Below, in pieces: positions 47,083 through 61,090 of a stretch of DNA of 64,000 nt (the first letter of the stretch is position 1; every line of letters begins with the position of its first letter). Where the stretch lies: the NCBI RefSeq assembly GCF_026745355.1, contig NC_079203.1:43392077-43456076 (forward strand), in the 5' to 3' direction. The translations under genes were made by a program, and so were the position numbers. This stretch comes from Beta vulgaris subsp. vulgaris. Taxonomy: Eukaryota; Streptophyta; Magnoliopsida; Caryophyllales; Amaranthaceae. The notes under the pieces were generated by a model, which saw only the letters and a program-made list of their open reading frames with translations, did no database searches and was not told the DNA's origin.

Positions 47083-47279
47083 CTAAAAAAATGAAATTTA
47101 ACAAAGATTGAACATAAAAAAGGAGAACTTACTAGAATACCTAGACGAGTCATACGATAGTCTTTCATATACTCCTTCCTGTGGTTAAACATAAAATTCA
47201 AAATCTACAAAGCAAAAAATAAATAGGAAGAATTTTTTTTAAAAAAAAGTTACATCCTCTCTTGTACAGCGTACTCCTT

Positions 47280-47420
47280 TTTACTTTTTTTTTTTTTGAT
47301 AATTTGGCGATTTCATTGCATTCAAAGTTTAGTACATTAGGGACCATTGCTTAGTTACATCAACAACGAATTATGTCTATCAAAACAACATAAACCAAAA
47401 ATGAACACAAGCTAAACAAG
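47280..47420 (-). mobile_element. Possible 3' end of a truncated LINE
   Basis: On the minus strand, CAATGAAATCGCCAAATTATC followed by an A-run (T-run at 47286-47298) resembles the AATGAAATCAGCAACTTATC(A)n end of the LINE at 13306-19854. No boundary or target duplication was found. Confidence 0.4.
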
Positions 47421-48240
47421 CTATAACAAAACTCTAACCCAAGTTTGTTCCAATCAACACCAATTAAAATAATAATATTTTTATTTTAACCGAAATTGGT
47501 GATGTGATTTTTAGTAGCTTCATAAAAAGTTGTTCATAAAATAGCTTGTAAGGAGAGAGATAGAAAGTTCAGAGGTTTGGGGGGGGGAGTAGGGAGAGAG
47601 AGAGAGAAAAGTATAATACTTGATTTGAGTAAGAAGAGAGAGTTGCAGACTTGCAGTAAGGAGGACGTGATTTCATGAGGAGGGAGAGAAGTACAGCAAG
47701 GGGAGAGAAAAGTAAATAAAATTTGGGGCCATCTAAATGTGAAGCCCAGTGTTGAGTCCCATTTTGGACCGGCACAGGACCATGCCTGCTAAGAGTTGTG
47801 TTGAATGGGTAAGGAGTTATGTTTTATAATGTGTGGAGTAAATCAAAAAGTAAAGAGAAATAGTTGAGACCATGCTACCTAAATAGAAAAATAGCGAAAT
47901 CACTTAGGATCTATGGACAATCTAAATTGAAAACTCTATCAATTCTTTAAAGGACAAAGGAAGTTTATCATATGATTTGCATGTTAAGTTATCAATTCCA
48001 AATCTACAAATCAAAATGTGTCTCTTTTTTATATCTATTTTTTCTGCTTTTCACATGACTTTCTTACAAAATGTAACAACCTACATGTTGCGACTTTTAC
48101 GATCAATATAAAATGAAGGAAATCAGGAATAACTAGTAACATCTCATTGACAAAGAAAAGGACATCAATTGTAACACCTTGCGAAATTCCATCAATTATA
48201 ATCTTCACAATTCAGTCCTTTTTTTCTCTCGTTCACTCCC
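47421..48240. other. Upstream region of the B55 gene
   Basis: No coding region. A GA-rich tract with a run of nine G lies at about 47578-47610. The promoter of the PP2A B gene presumably lies in the right part; no TATA box stands out. Confidence 0.4.
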
Positions 48241-48611
48241 ACTTGCCACACCCAAAGCTACACTACTCACTAAAAGTCTAAAACCAAAACAAAACAAAAC
48301 AAAGACTCCGCAACACATACATATACTACTACTTTAGAAAGAGAGAGAAAGTGAGTGAGTGTGTGTCTATCTGTGTCTGTAGCTTTTGGGAATCTTTCAT
48401 CCTTTGAGATCATTCATCATTGAGATTGTGAAAACCCCAGAAAAAAAAAAAAAAACAAACCAAAAACCATAGTTCTCTGTTTTTGTGCAAAAAAATTAAA
48501 GAATCTTGCATTATATCCCCACTACATCGATAATATCTCTTAAATTAAGATACTATTGGGCATTTTACCTTAAACCCATTTAAGCAGAAAAAGAAAAGAT
48601 TGGAACTTTAA

Positions 48612-48635
48612 ATGGAAGTTTCTATTTCATCCTGA
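48612..48635 (+). promoter_or_regulatory. Upstream ORF 1 of the B55 gene (7 codons)
   Basis: ATG GAA GTT ... TCC TGA in the presumed 5' leader, encoding MEVSISS. Whether it is in the mature mRNA depends on the unknown transcription start and any leader intron. Confidence 0.45.
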
Positions 48636-48660
48636 ATTTATAAACTTGATCAGTTTATTC

Positions 48661-48729
48661 ATGCAATACCCTTTATTTAATTGGTTGATTTTGATAGTGA
48701 ATCTGATCAGAAACTTCATTTGGGAATGA
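48661..48729 (+). promoter_or_regulatory. Upstream ORF 2 of the B55 gene (22 codons), stop overlapping the main ATG
   Basis: Starts ATGCAATACC and encodes MQYPLFNWLILIVNLIRNFI plus WE, a strongly hydrophobic peptide. Its TGA at 48727-48729 overlaps the B55 start codon (48726-48728) as ATGA. Such an overlap could couple translation of the two frames or reduce B55 output. Confidence 0.55.
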
Positions 48730-51700
48730 AGGGTGGTGATGGAGTGATGGCTCCACCTCCGCCGTTGGATTGGAAGTTCTCTCAAGTATTTGGGGAGAGA
48801 ACTGCTGGTGAAGAGATTCAGGAAGGTATAATCAGATCTTATTTTTTCATTAGATGTTTAAGTTTAAAACTGGGTTTTTGTCAAATTTTTCTGGGTTTTT
48901 CTGACTTTTTTTGTTTTATGTGATTTCAGCACTTTACTTGTTTGTAGTTGAATGTAGACTGTGAAGTTGTTTTAGAATTGGAAGTGTGGAATTTGAGATT
49001 GAATTAGTATGTGAATCAGCATTTCTTTGATTGGATTATGATGTGTTTTTAGTGACAATTTTGGTGTTTTTCCTTTTGTGATCTTTAATTTGAGATTTTG
49101 GTGGTGAAGTTTATTAGAATTTGAGTTCCCAATTTGGTAATTTATCTTTTGTAATCGAGGATGCATACTTACTAGTTACTACTATTAGGATTTGCTCCCG
49201 GCTTTGACAGCCGCGGTTACCTTCATTGTTATTGTGTATAGAATTATTTGATGATGAAAAGGTCTGGACCTTAAGTTTGCTATTGGGTAACTTCCTAAGT
49301 TATCGTTTTCGTCGAAACCACATCTATTAGCCTCCAATTCTCTTAGGTTATCTTCTAGCTTGGTTTGAGTTACTTGAAGATCCGAAGATATGGATTGAAG
49401 TATGACTTCTTGATTTTCAAACATCATAGGTCAATTTGATTTGCTGGATGATTAATGATTATCTGCAAATCTAGCTTATTAATATTAACTTGCTTTTCTG
49501 TTTCGATTACAAGAAATGGCATTTAAGGAAATACTAATATATATATGAGGTGGACCAGAGATCCTCCAAATCTTACTTTCGACATAGAAGTGTAGAACCC
49601 TAGTGAATGTGAGTGGATGTATAGAAACCCACCAATTGAGGCATGGTGCTCGCAGCTGCAACTTTTTGTTGGTTATAGCTTAAATCACTGATAAGATATG
49701 AAGGAAAGAAGATGCAAATTAAATGCTGTTCTGGTGCAATACCTGACAGAGACTGGCAGCACCTCATATATATTTAAAAAAGAAGCATGAGAAATTGACT
49801 ATATTGATGCTTCTCGTGGCATGGAAGGTTTGTTCTTAGGACCCTGAACTTCGTGGACCTATCTGGTGAAAAAGTTATTGAAAGCCATTCTTTTCATTAG
49901 TTGTCTGTGGTAGAGTCAGGAACAGGCATCTTAGTATAACTCTGATATTTCTGCATGTGGGTGATCCAGCATTGTTCATTATAACAATGAATTTTCTTTA
50001 TTGCAGTTGATATAATATCAGCCATTGAATTCGATAAAACCGGGGACCATCTTGCTACTGGTGATCGCGGGGGTCGGGTTGTTTTGTTTGAGAGAACCGA
50101 CAAAAAGAATGTAAGTGCAGTCATGTTTGGTTGAATTTATCATGAATAAACTTCCTTTTTTTTGTTATATTATCCATGCTGTCCATATCACTGTGACCTA
50201 TTTTTGATGTGATCATATGATATGTAGCATGGTGGACCTAGAAAAGATCTTGAGAAGATGGAATGTTCAAATAGTAGGCATCCTGAGTTCCGTTATCAGA
50301 CTGAATTTCAGAGCCATGAACCTGAGGTATGTATCTTCATTAGTTTAGCCATCATGTTTGATGTTTGTCTCTCTTGCTCTTTGTAGTTCTTTATGTTCTA
50401 ACAGCAGTGAGCCCACACTATTACTGTTTGGTTTCAGTTTGATTACCTTAAGAGCTTAGAAATTGAGGAGAAAATCAATAAAATCAGATGGTCTCAGATG
50501 GCTAATGGTGCATTATTTCTTCTTTCCACTAATGACAAAACAATCAAATTCTGGAAGGTGAGAAATGTGTCCTTCCATTATCTCTTTGCAGCTTATCATA
50601 GGATTTGTCTATTATCAAAGTACCGTTGTATTGAAATAGTTGGTTTATCCTGTATATGGAGGTATTAACTGTATCATGCTTCTTGTCTACTTCTTCCATA
50701 TGGTAGTCTTGATTAGATCTAATACTCTATCTACTCCTCAAAGTGGAAATTGTATTAATTTGTTTGATGCCTTTTCGAAGTTTACTTGATTTAAGAACTT
50801 GTCTAGAGGTTTTAAAATGTGGATATTTAGAAATTTTGATACTTCTGTTGGATATGTAAAAGCTGAGAAATGTTTTCAGGAGAGTTAAGAATCTGAGATA
50901 AACAGGGCCTGATTGTATCAATGAAGAGAACACTCTTGTTCTGAATATTGTTGAGGATTTTGAGTAAATATTACCGTTCAAAACTTCAAATTGTTGGAGA
51001 GCTTGTTATTATGTTTATTAAGATATGGGAGAAATGGAGAGAGAAACGAGTGGAATATAGGTGGTTATTAGAACGTTGGATGATGAGAAAAGTGACAAGG
51101 TGTCATCATCTTGTCTTATCTTCCATGATTTATAATGCAAATCGGCAAAACGAGGGTTTGTCCATTTTCGGTAGACTTGAAAGTCATAACATGGCAAGAG
51201 CCAGAACTCGGCAATGCTTTTGCTTGTGTGTTAAAAGTGGATTTATTGGAGTAATTTAAACTCACACCTAACCATTCTGTGCTTCTTATGTGTCTCATAA
51301 GGAAGTTACGACTTAAGAGTGAATGCTTTGCCAATTAAGAGATTTGCCGTACTTAACTCTTGTAGGAGCCTCTTTAGGAGCACTCCTGATGATGTAGTAT
51401 ACCTATGAGTGACACCAAGGACATTAGAGGATTGAAGTCAAGGAGTCCCTCTGCCATGCATTTGCAGTTGAAATGATACTGATAAATCACTGATGATGGG
51501 CGAATTACTATGAGGAATTAGTGGCACGTGAAAATTGACTGGGGACCTTCACTATGAGGAACTTTTGGAATGTCAAAACTGTTGCACCTAGGACAATGTG
51601 ACCTGCAATCAAGTTAACTGGAATTCCGAAGGAAGTATATCTCTTAAAAGAAGTTATCTTGAACAAATTTGGTAGTGAGAACTGAGAAGTAGTTTGATTC

Positions 51701-54700
51701 TTGTACAGTGGTGGCCGCGTTCTTAACTTATCTATATGACCTGTGTTAAATGATCTCTTTTATATCTTGCTGGACATTGGTTCTAATTACTAATTAGTAA
51801 CCTGAGGTTGCATAATGTGACTTTTAAACTATATGAATTGCAATAATCATACATGTGATGCGAGAAGTGCTGCTAAAGATGATGTCAACTTTTGTGGTAT
51901 GTTAGCATTGAATTCCACCTGTAACTATGTTTCTTTCTGGGACAGGTCCAAGAGAAGAAAATCAAGAAAGTGTGCAATGTCAATTTAGATCCGTCAAATA
52001 TTAATCGAAGTTGTTCTTCAACTAGTGCAAGTATGCTGACAAATTCCAAATGCATACCTAACGGAGGATGCAGTCTCAAACCTGCCAATTGCTTGAGCAC
52101 TGATTTTTCATTCCCGCCTGGGGGTATTCCGTCTCTACGCTTACCCACGGTAGTCTTGTGCAACTATCTGTAGGCAGCTGTAATTTTAGTATTGAATGAA
52201 GTGGTTGCTAATATGGGATTTTGCTATAATCTTTTCTACACTAATTGTTTATTGATACTCTTATAATTCGAAAGTACACAATAAGTAAGGATTCACTATG
52301 AGCATAGTATCTTCGTAAGCCATCATATTATTTGTCTTACTAATTTCCAAGGTCGATGTCCAGGTAACTAGTCAAGAAACAAGTCTTATGGCAAGTTGCA
52401 GAAGAGTATATGCTCATGCTCATGACTACCATATCAATTCTATTTCAAATAACAGGTTTGTTTCTTTTCATTGAGATATGTTTTCATGTCTTACCAATGC
52501 TAGTATGAGGACTTATAACAAATATTGTTCACTAGTTCTATTTGCAATTAGTACTCATCTTTTTTCTTTTTCTTTTTTCGTTTTGTATCACATAAAGTCT
52601 GTTTGACCATGTTTTTGCATGATTCTGCAGCAACTTGATTATTGGCACTTTGATGTAATTTATTTGTCATTGTCTCATGACTCCCATTTCTTTTATTTGT
52701 GTTTAAACCGTTTTTCGCTTCTATCATGAATTGCATAGAATGAATGAAGAAAACCTTCCATGCTCCGATTCTAGAATGCTATCCTCTTATATTGATGGAC
52801 TTGTTAAACTAATCATTGTTTTACAAGTAGAAAGCATAGAATCCAGAAATTTGTACTTTTGGTAGCGACGTAGCGTATCGTTGGTATAGTTGTTCTGAAA
52901 AGCATTGAGCTATATTTTAGCGTTGACTTACATATTTACAATCAACTCTAATGAATACATCGCTGTTCTACCCTTTACTTATCTGCTATGAAGCAGTTGG
53001 TTTGTAAATTGCATTGTCAATCAAGGGTATAACAAAAGCAGTATCTTGGCAATCACAGTGGTAAGTTGCTATGCTTCTTGGTACCTCTTACTCTGTCCTG
53101 GTCAGACAGTGTTATTGTTACACTATGAGTTATGTACAAAAGTTATATGAGTTGTATCGGTTAGTTGTTGGTGGGTAATATATGTTCAGCTGATCAATTT
53201 TTGTTTGACTTCCAATGCACTGATAGCATTATGTTGGGAGTAAGGCTATTTACGTTTCGCTCTCTGTAATTGTGCTCACAAGAATCTCATTAGATGCATT
53301 TGGGTAAAGGTACGGTGACTGGTGTGGTTGTTTTGTCAAGGGTAAGGATGCATATTGCATACATCTTCGCCTGCTTAAAACTAATTGAAGGAAGGGTTCT
53401 GGTTGTTTACATATTCAACATTAGATGGAATGCAATCCTTTCACCTTGTCCTTGTGGTAGTTTTATTAAGCCTCAATCCTCCCACACTTTTAAATTATGA
53501 GCAGATGCATCACTATTAAGTATCAATACTGTAATAAAAAAAGAATGAGAAATGCTTACTTAGGCCATCTACGAAGTGGTATTGGGCATCAGTAAAGTAG
53601 ATTGTAAAACAACGTGAATCGTTTGCAAATGTACATATAGACTACACAGTAGACTTTTTCAGGTATTGATGAAAAAAATAGGCGTTATGTTGGGTCAGTC
53701 CTACCCTGTCTCGTTTGTTAACATACATACACTTACGGCCCGTTTGGTTAGCGGTACTAAATGGTGGTAATGTTAATGGTTATTTAGTGCAAACTTGTGA
53801 AGGCATTCTCATGCCAGCATCCATGGTAATGCTACTTTATCTCAGAACACCTATTTTCTTCCTAAAATTTCATGAACATCCATTACTACTTGGGGAGGTG
53901 GTATTGGGTGGTAATGGAAATTTATGAAGGAAAACACATGTTATGACATCAAGTTTCATTACCATATATGTTAATATTAGAATGTCTTTATAAATTTACA
54001 CTAAAAAGCATTACCATTACCATAATTTAGTACCACTAACCAAACATGCCATTTATGTTTAAACTCCCCATCCTGTCCCCTTGAATAGTTAAAAGGGAGG
54101 AAAAGGAAATTTTGACTTTCTATAATTTATGGTTATGACTACCTTTTGTCTGAAACACATCATTCTTCTTTGATTGATCTTGATTAGCTCAGTATCATTT
54201 AAAGTCTCATCTCTTTCATTTGGTATCAGTTGTCTCAAATTGTTTGGTTTATAGTGTTGGCTTGCGAGTAGAGCATCACCCTTTCGTTTTTCCATTTTTA
54301 TAGTGATGGCGAGACCTTTATTTCGGCTGATGACCTCCGTGTAAATCTCTGGAACTTGGAAATTAGCAGTCAAAGTTTCAATATCGTTGATGTTAAGCCT
54401 GCAAATATGGAGGATCTGACTGGTAGAATTCTCTTCTTTATCAAGAGTTGTTACATACCTAAATTTATTTATTTTTTCTTTCATCTGCTGTACTTTTAAA
54501 TTACTCTGTATGAACGGATGAACTCTTGCTAGTTGAAATTCTTAAAAACTTAAAACTTGCGTTTCTAACTTCTAACTCATTCTTTCTCCCCCTTTACGAT
54601 AGAGATTACCTGCGATGGTAAGATGATTGACCTATTCATTTTTTGTTATTTGTTTATTTATATTTAAAGTGAAGGGTAACTAATGCATGCAGTTCAGAAA

Positions 54701-57700
54701 AAAAAAATTATGTTGTTAATTTTTTTTAATATCTATCTTGATTTTGTATATTTTGTCTTTATATTGGTTTGGGGTTAGGCTGTGTATATCTGATCTTCTC
54801 TAGATCCTGCTTATACAAGATGCCCAATTGATTGTTTTTCTGATTATTTGCCTGTTTTGAAGAAGTAGGACTATAACTATAAGCATAAATCTCCACAGTT
54901 ATACTCAGGCTGTCCATTACAGAATAATTTAGTTTATCAAGTCAATTATTAAACAAAAAAGAAAAGTCCAGAAAATTAATTAAAGATCGGACAACTAAAG
55001 GATGGCCATCTACACTTTATTATGGCCTATGGGAACTCTAAATTGTTTTTTTGTACTTAATTTCATATGTCCAGTAACTACATGACTGATCTTCTCACCC
55101 ATCCTATAGATGGTGGACTGTTCCTGTAGATGGATCAATATTGATTTGAAAATAAATCTTTACTCTGAATGAATTTTCCAATGCTATATTTGGGTACTGA
55201 TACTCTTGAATCTTTTCTTGCAGAGGTGATAACTTCAGCAGAATTTCATCCTACCCACTGCAACATGTTAGCATATAGTAGTTCAAAGGGTTCTATCCGA
55301 CTAATAGATCTACGACAGTCTGCTTTATGTGATAGTCATAGCAAGCTGTGAGAGATCTTTCAGTACTTGAGTTCCTCTTTCTTTTAAAATTATATCATAA
55401 TACCTTTATAATTTTTTATTGTATGGGTAGATTGTTGATCCATGTCAAATCTCACAGGTTTGAGGTACAGGAAGCTCCTGGTTCAAGATCCTTTTTCACT
55501 GAGATAATTGCTTCAATTTCAGATGTCAAATTTGCGAAAGATGGTAGATATATGCTTAGTCGTGATTATATGACTCTTAAGGTCTGAATCTCTCTACTTC
55601 TCCATTTCTGGAGGCTTGCAAGCTTTGCAAGTTATCATGTGTGCTAGTTGCATTCCATAGTTTACATTGAAATTTTTGGATTGCTCCAGAAAACAAAGTA
55701 GTTTGGCAATATGCACCTACTGTAAGGAGAAATACGAACTGAGGGTAAATGATGAGTGACAACATATCATTAAATTAAAATATTGGACAGTTATAAAGGG
55801 TAAACAATGGTCAGACTGATGACATATGTAAACCTATTGATAAGCAGCTTTGATTAATTTTTAAAAAAATGTAATGAGGAATGAAACTAGCCGGAGCTTA
55901 CTACAGAAGCGCCAATTTGAACCATCCTAATCATCTAGTCGGATAAGTTCGTTCAGCATCAGATGAAGATAACAAGAACAAAGGGCACTATAAAATGTTA
56001 GCTGTAGACCCACCTAACCCTTGAACTAGGTCAAAGAAAACTTTGTGAAAGTACCCAAACAAATGACAAGAAAGAAGCTACAAGTAAATAGGTTATCCAC
56101 TCTCTCCGGAACGGAAAACCATGATGCTAATACCACCAATATGATTTCCTGAAACTAGAACGAAAGAAAACTTAACAGCCTTCAAACTGTCTGTATATGG
56201 GCTAAAATAAAAGGAAAAAAGGGATACAGTTCTAGTAGGATAACGAATTAGAACGGAACCGAGTTGACATCACTGAAGCAAGCAATGTCCAAGAAGCTGA
56301 GGGCTCAAGATTGATGGAGGCAGGGAAGCCCAGCGTCAACCAGAATGAATCTGACAGAGGCACTGATGAAGATCTGAAGATGACGATTGAATGCTGTAGG
56401 AGACAACAGTGGCTGGGAGCAGCTGGAGCTTGAGGCCTTCTAACACCCGTAAAAGAAGCAGCAATACCAGCAGTCAGAGAGCCAAAGAGAAGATACACTT
56501 CCAATGAGAACACAGAGCAGATATCACCGGAGGCAGGGAATCCCCTCCAACCTGACGAGTTCCAATGGAGGTTTATGTAAAAAGATTGGTAAACCTTTTT
56601 GTGTGTGTGTGTGACAAAGTAGAGGCTCATCTGGGAGGACTGACTATGTATTAGCTGGAAAAAAACCAGTACTAGAGTAAAGAAAAAATCTTTATCAGTC
56701 TGGCTAAATCTGATAAAGAAAGGCCTTTATCCAAAAATATCGGAGGATTTTGACTCATATAAGTGGCTAGATCTAGTTTTTTGAGGGTAGTTACTAGCGA
56801 AAGTTGGTCTTATGGTTTTGTTTTCTAGAGAGAGAAGCATTAGAAAACACAAACCTAAGTGCCAGCTAAAAGCTATAAAACTATAATAACCTTAGTGAAG
56901 CACCTTCAACTCTCAGTGCAGTGTAAGATATGTTCTAGAGATTTACATGTTGAGGTGTGTGCTACTATTCTTGGAACAACCGAACAAGCTCTAAAGCTGT
57001 TTTTTTTTTCCTGAGGTGGAGTTGCTAAAAAATGAGGTAGAAGGATGATGTCCTCCTCCAATGACTTGTTACATAAGCTCCATTAGTTGGAAGAGGGGGA
57101 GAAAAAGGTTTAATTCAATGCAAGCATTGAGTCAGTGAGCCACCTTCACTGAATTTCTGAGGCCTTTGCTCTTCATCTGAAATTCCTGACATTGTTTTTG
57201 CCACTCATTTAATATTTTTCACGAAGCAAGAGTTGTCCGAAGGTAATCGAGAGAGAGAGAGGGGGGGGGGGAGATAGAGAGAGGACTATTTCCTCAATTA
57301 AAACTAGCATACCTGGAACATTAACAAGCCACCAAAGATAAACAAGAAGCAATGAGAATCGAGGAATGAAAAAGTGGCATTGTTGAGCATTTTGCCACTT
57401 TTGTGCAGATCTTTTGTTCGGGTATTGTTTGGTTTGGGTAAGTTGCAGAAGTGTGTTTATGCTGTATCTTCAAATTTTAGTGATTGCAGATCCTTTTTAT
57501 GGGGCTTATGCAGGGATCTGTTTGACAGATTGCTGCAAGATGGAAACACAATTTTATATAAATAGATTTTGAGCCTGGTTAGAGACATTAGTTTGATGTA
57601 AAATATCTTTTCTTCTGATATGAACAAGATTGTACCTGTTGTATTATTCATGGACTGCCTTTAGTATTGATAGAGTTACTGTTTGATTATACAGATTTTG

Positions 57701-59290
57701 GAATCAGACTTCTTTATATACTTATTTTTTTCCTTTCAGCTATGGGATATAAATATGGATTCTGGACCTGTTGCAACTTTCCAGGTTCATGAACATCTGA
57801 GACCAAGGGTTAGTTCTTGTATCAGTCTTTGCTTAGTCGAACGAGTTAAACTTCCTCCACATGTCTTTAACCAGCTTGCTAATCTTGCTGGTTTCCTTTT
57901 TATGTTCTTTTGTTGCTAGCTCTGTGACTTGTATGAAAATGATTCCATTTTTGACAAATTTGAGTGCTGTCTGAGTGGAGATGGACAGCGAGTGGCAAGT
58001 GGCTCGTACAGGTGATTATTATATCTAAACCACCTACTATTCTTCATTTATATTATCGTTTTCTACTGCTGCATTTTTCGATGTCTAAAGACATTCTCCA
58101 CTCCCAGCAATTTGTTTCGCGTATTTGGCTGCTCTTCTGGAAGCACAGAAGCCACAACCTTGGAAGCGAGCAAAAATCCCATGAGGTGGAAGTCTGACTC
58201 CTAGAATTTTACATGCAATTTATTTTAAAAAAATAGTGAATAAAGATTCTACAATATGCATAAAGTAGCAAGTCAATCACCTCTTATTTGTTGCTTTTCA
58301 TAATGTATTTCCCTCACCAGATATATCTGTGTTACTTTCAGGAAGCAATTTCCAGCCTCTACAAACCATAGACCTTCAAGACCTGGTGGCACCTTTACAC
58401 GTGGTGCAAGGCAAGGTATGTACATTGTTCCTAGAAACTTTAGACAAGAGTATCACTTTATTGAAAAAGCTTACAATATTTTGTTAGTTATATCTTTCTT
58501 TTTCCAGTGGTTTGAAGTCCCATTTAATAATTATTAGACACTGTTCAAGGGCCATTGAGTAGTGTGTTCAATTGGGAAAAACAGTAAGCCGTTACTTGAG
58601 TCTAATTTTATGCTTCATCATGGAGAAATTAAGCCGCCTCCAAAAAAAAAAAATGGAGTCAAATTAAGCAGACGCTGTTATCTGCATCTGCCTCTTGGAG
58701 GACCTTTTTTATTTGCTAGGGGTTGAGAATCAAGCTCTTATACAAACCTTGAATATTGAAGAAATATTCTACACAAGAGCTGATATTGCGTCAATAGTTT
58801 CTAATCTGTGCTTCAATAGTTGCTCCATTGAAATTGGGCGATTTGGAACATAGCATCCTTGGAGATCAACTTCAGAATCTTAGTCCTAAGACGTTGGTAA
58901 TGTGATTTTTTAAAAACATTAAAACAGTGGTTTTGAGTACACAATTTGACACATATGGGTGGTTTATATTTATTTTTTTAGTTTAGGTGGCTATTAGAGT
59001 AGACCCCTCACTGAGTGGTCCTTGGTTAAAATTCCTTGTATGAAGTATAGTAACTGCAGAGAATTAGATTAATTCCTTACAATTCTTTCCACTGATCCTT
59101 TGAAACTGCTGATTACTGATTATGTAAGCTTTACTTTCTCTGGTTACGAATAGGATCGGAGAGCCCTGGAAGTGATGCAAATGGAAATGCTTTCGATTTC
59201 AACATGAAATTGCTTCATTTAGCATGGCACCCCACCGAAAACTCAATTGCATGTGCTGCCGCAAACAGCTTGTATATGTATTATGCCTAG
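48726..59290 (+). CDS. PP2A 55-kDa regulatory subunit B (B55), 14 coding exons
   Basis: Exons 48726-48825, 50007-50110, 50228-50326, 50438-50557, 51946-52149, 52352-52455, 54304-54422, 55224-55347, 55458-55581, 57740-57808, 57920-58011, 58108-58185, 58342-58415 and 59154-59290 join in phase to about 515 aa, matching plant B55 proteins. The protein is a seven-bladed WD40 propeller that directs the PP2A A/C core to substrates. Visible landmarks are [20 protein letters not shown] (blade 1), the PR55 signatures [15 protein letters not shown] (about 101-115) and [15 protein letters not shown] (about 232-246), then [98 protein letters not shown] and the C-terminal [17 protein letters not shown]. 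Exon 6 could instead start at 52364, four codons shorter. Introns 6 and 9 are long and carry insertions. Arabidopsis has two such genes; which one this matches is unclear. Confidence 0.95.
53737..54050. mobile_element. MITE in intron 6 of the B55 gene
   Basis: Inverted ends GGCCCGTTTGGTTAGCGGTA and AGTACCACTAACCAAACATG plus CC; the inner TACTAAAT/ATTTAGTA also match. No clean target duplication was found. Related to the diverged copy at 35776-36000. Confidence 0.75.
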
Positions 59291-60410
59291 AGATATTCTT
59301 GGAGCGCAATGTGGTTCTACATTTTAAAGCTGTTCATCTTGAACGTGAAAATTTTAATGGTGAATCTTAGAGCATTTCTGGAATGAAGACTTTTGTAGAT
59401 CGAAGTATGTTAGAAGAAGGATTGCCAGAAATGGCTACCCTCTGCTGTGAGGTCAGACTCAGATGAAAAATATAAGTTACAGGAAGCATTTTAACAGTAG
59501 ATACTATCGCGAGGTTGTCTCGATCACTTGGCAGTGATGATGCTTGTGGACATGAACTTCAACTGCAGAATGCGATAATAATGGAGCTCTTAAGGTTCAT
59601 CATTCATTCACATCAATATCATCCGCCTCTTGTATTATTACTGAACTATTAGCAGTTTTAGGAGTTCATGCCAAATTTTATTACTGTTATTATAGCCATT
59701 TTTACCTTCTAACCAATTCTTTTGCCCTTTGTTTCCCAACTTTGCTGTTGTATAATGATATGATCTTAATTAACCAATGCTTTTTTTTTTTTTGAACTTG
59801 TAGAGTTGTGATAATTACTTAATTAGTACTACTTTAGTTCCCATCAACTTTGTTTATACTCTCTATTTGATTCTCTTTTGCTTATTATCACTTGTTTCCC
59901 GTCTTCTCTTCTCTTATTGGATGCGTTCTTTTCACCTCTGAATTGAACTTGTTAGATCTAATTAACCCTTATTGGAACTTAATTTTGAGTGTTGTGTTAG
60001 ATCTGATCAGACTTAATTTATCAGACCTAAAAAATTTCACGATGAATAGAATATACGGTAAGTTTTGGCTATAGCCTATAGAGAGTAAAATGGCAAGGTT
60101 GACCAACTTGACTTCTATTGCTCATCCCAATTCCCACTCTTCCAAACTATCAGTCTCACATATCATCTCATATCATAATAGAACATATATGAACAATAAG
60201 AGGGATAATACACCTACACGAGAATAAAGCATATGTTGTTGATACTTGACAGTCACAGTGGTGGCTATTAGAGTTGTACGTCATCTCTATTTTGTGGCTA
60301 TATGAGTCGACAGACCACAGTAGTACATTTAATTACTTTGTTAATGCATATGGTTACTAGTTAGATGTCATTATATAGTTCTAGATGTCATCATATAGTG
60401 ACTGTGTTTA
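59291..60410 (+). other. B55 3' UTR and intergenic sequence
   Basis: About the first 350-400 bp after the B55 stop are probably 3' UTR. The rest is AT-rich without a gene. Confidence 0.5.
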
Positions 60411-60828
60411 GTAGATAGAGTTTAGCGGTTAGAGTTTATAGTTTATTACCAGAGTTTTAACTTTTTGTTCAGTAGATTTGATTGCTGATTTGACAAATTT
60501 TTTTATTAGATGTGTTTGGTAGCAATTAACTCATTGCTAAAAGCTTATTTCCATTTGTTTGTGTGAAATGATCTTTATAGACATTTTAATACATATGTGT
60601 AGTATTATTATTAGACGCAAAAAAGTCATTGAACATATTTTTACCTAATCTTCTAATAAAAAAGCTCATATTAGAAGCTTTTTAATTTTGATAGTTTTTA
60701 TTCCAAAACTCTCTAAAACTCTATTTTACCAAACACCCTTTTAGAGTTTTTGACTAGTCAAAACTCTAAAAGTGGTCCAAAACTCTCTTTTGACTCCAAA
60801 ATTCTAATTGCCAAACACCTTGTGTATT
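60411..60828 (+). mobile_element. MITE copy 3 of the AAACTCTAAA-type family
   Basis: Starts GTGTTTAGTAGATAGAGTTT and ends TAATTGCCAAACACC. It is alignable over its length with 39637-40003 and with the reverse complement of 39190-39634. Confidence 0.7.
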
Positions 60829-61090
60829 TTGATTTCTAAAATTTGTTTGGACAAGTTCGTTATCTTTTTTTTTGTTTTAAATTTCTTATATAACTAAAAA
60901 CAAAAGATGGAGATAAGAAAAAAATAGTTTCCAATTTTTTTAAAAAAAAAACCCTTATACTTGCACTGTTGCACAATAGCCCTCCCTTGACAAATTACAG
61001 CTTAATCAAATGTTAGTTGGCAGCGATAATATCAATATGAATTTGTATTAAATATTGCTTCTACTTCTTTTTCATGTAAAATAAATTAAA

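Noticed and set aside
50948..51259. 103-codon frame within B55 intron 4
   Set aside because: Between two well-supported exons, no domain and no splice evidence.
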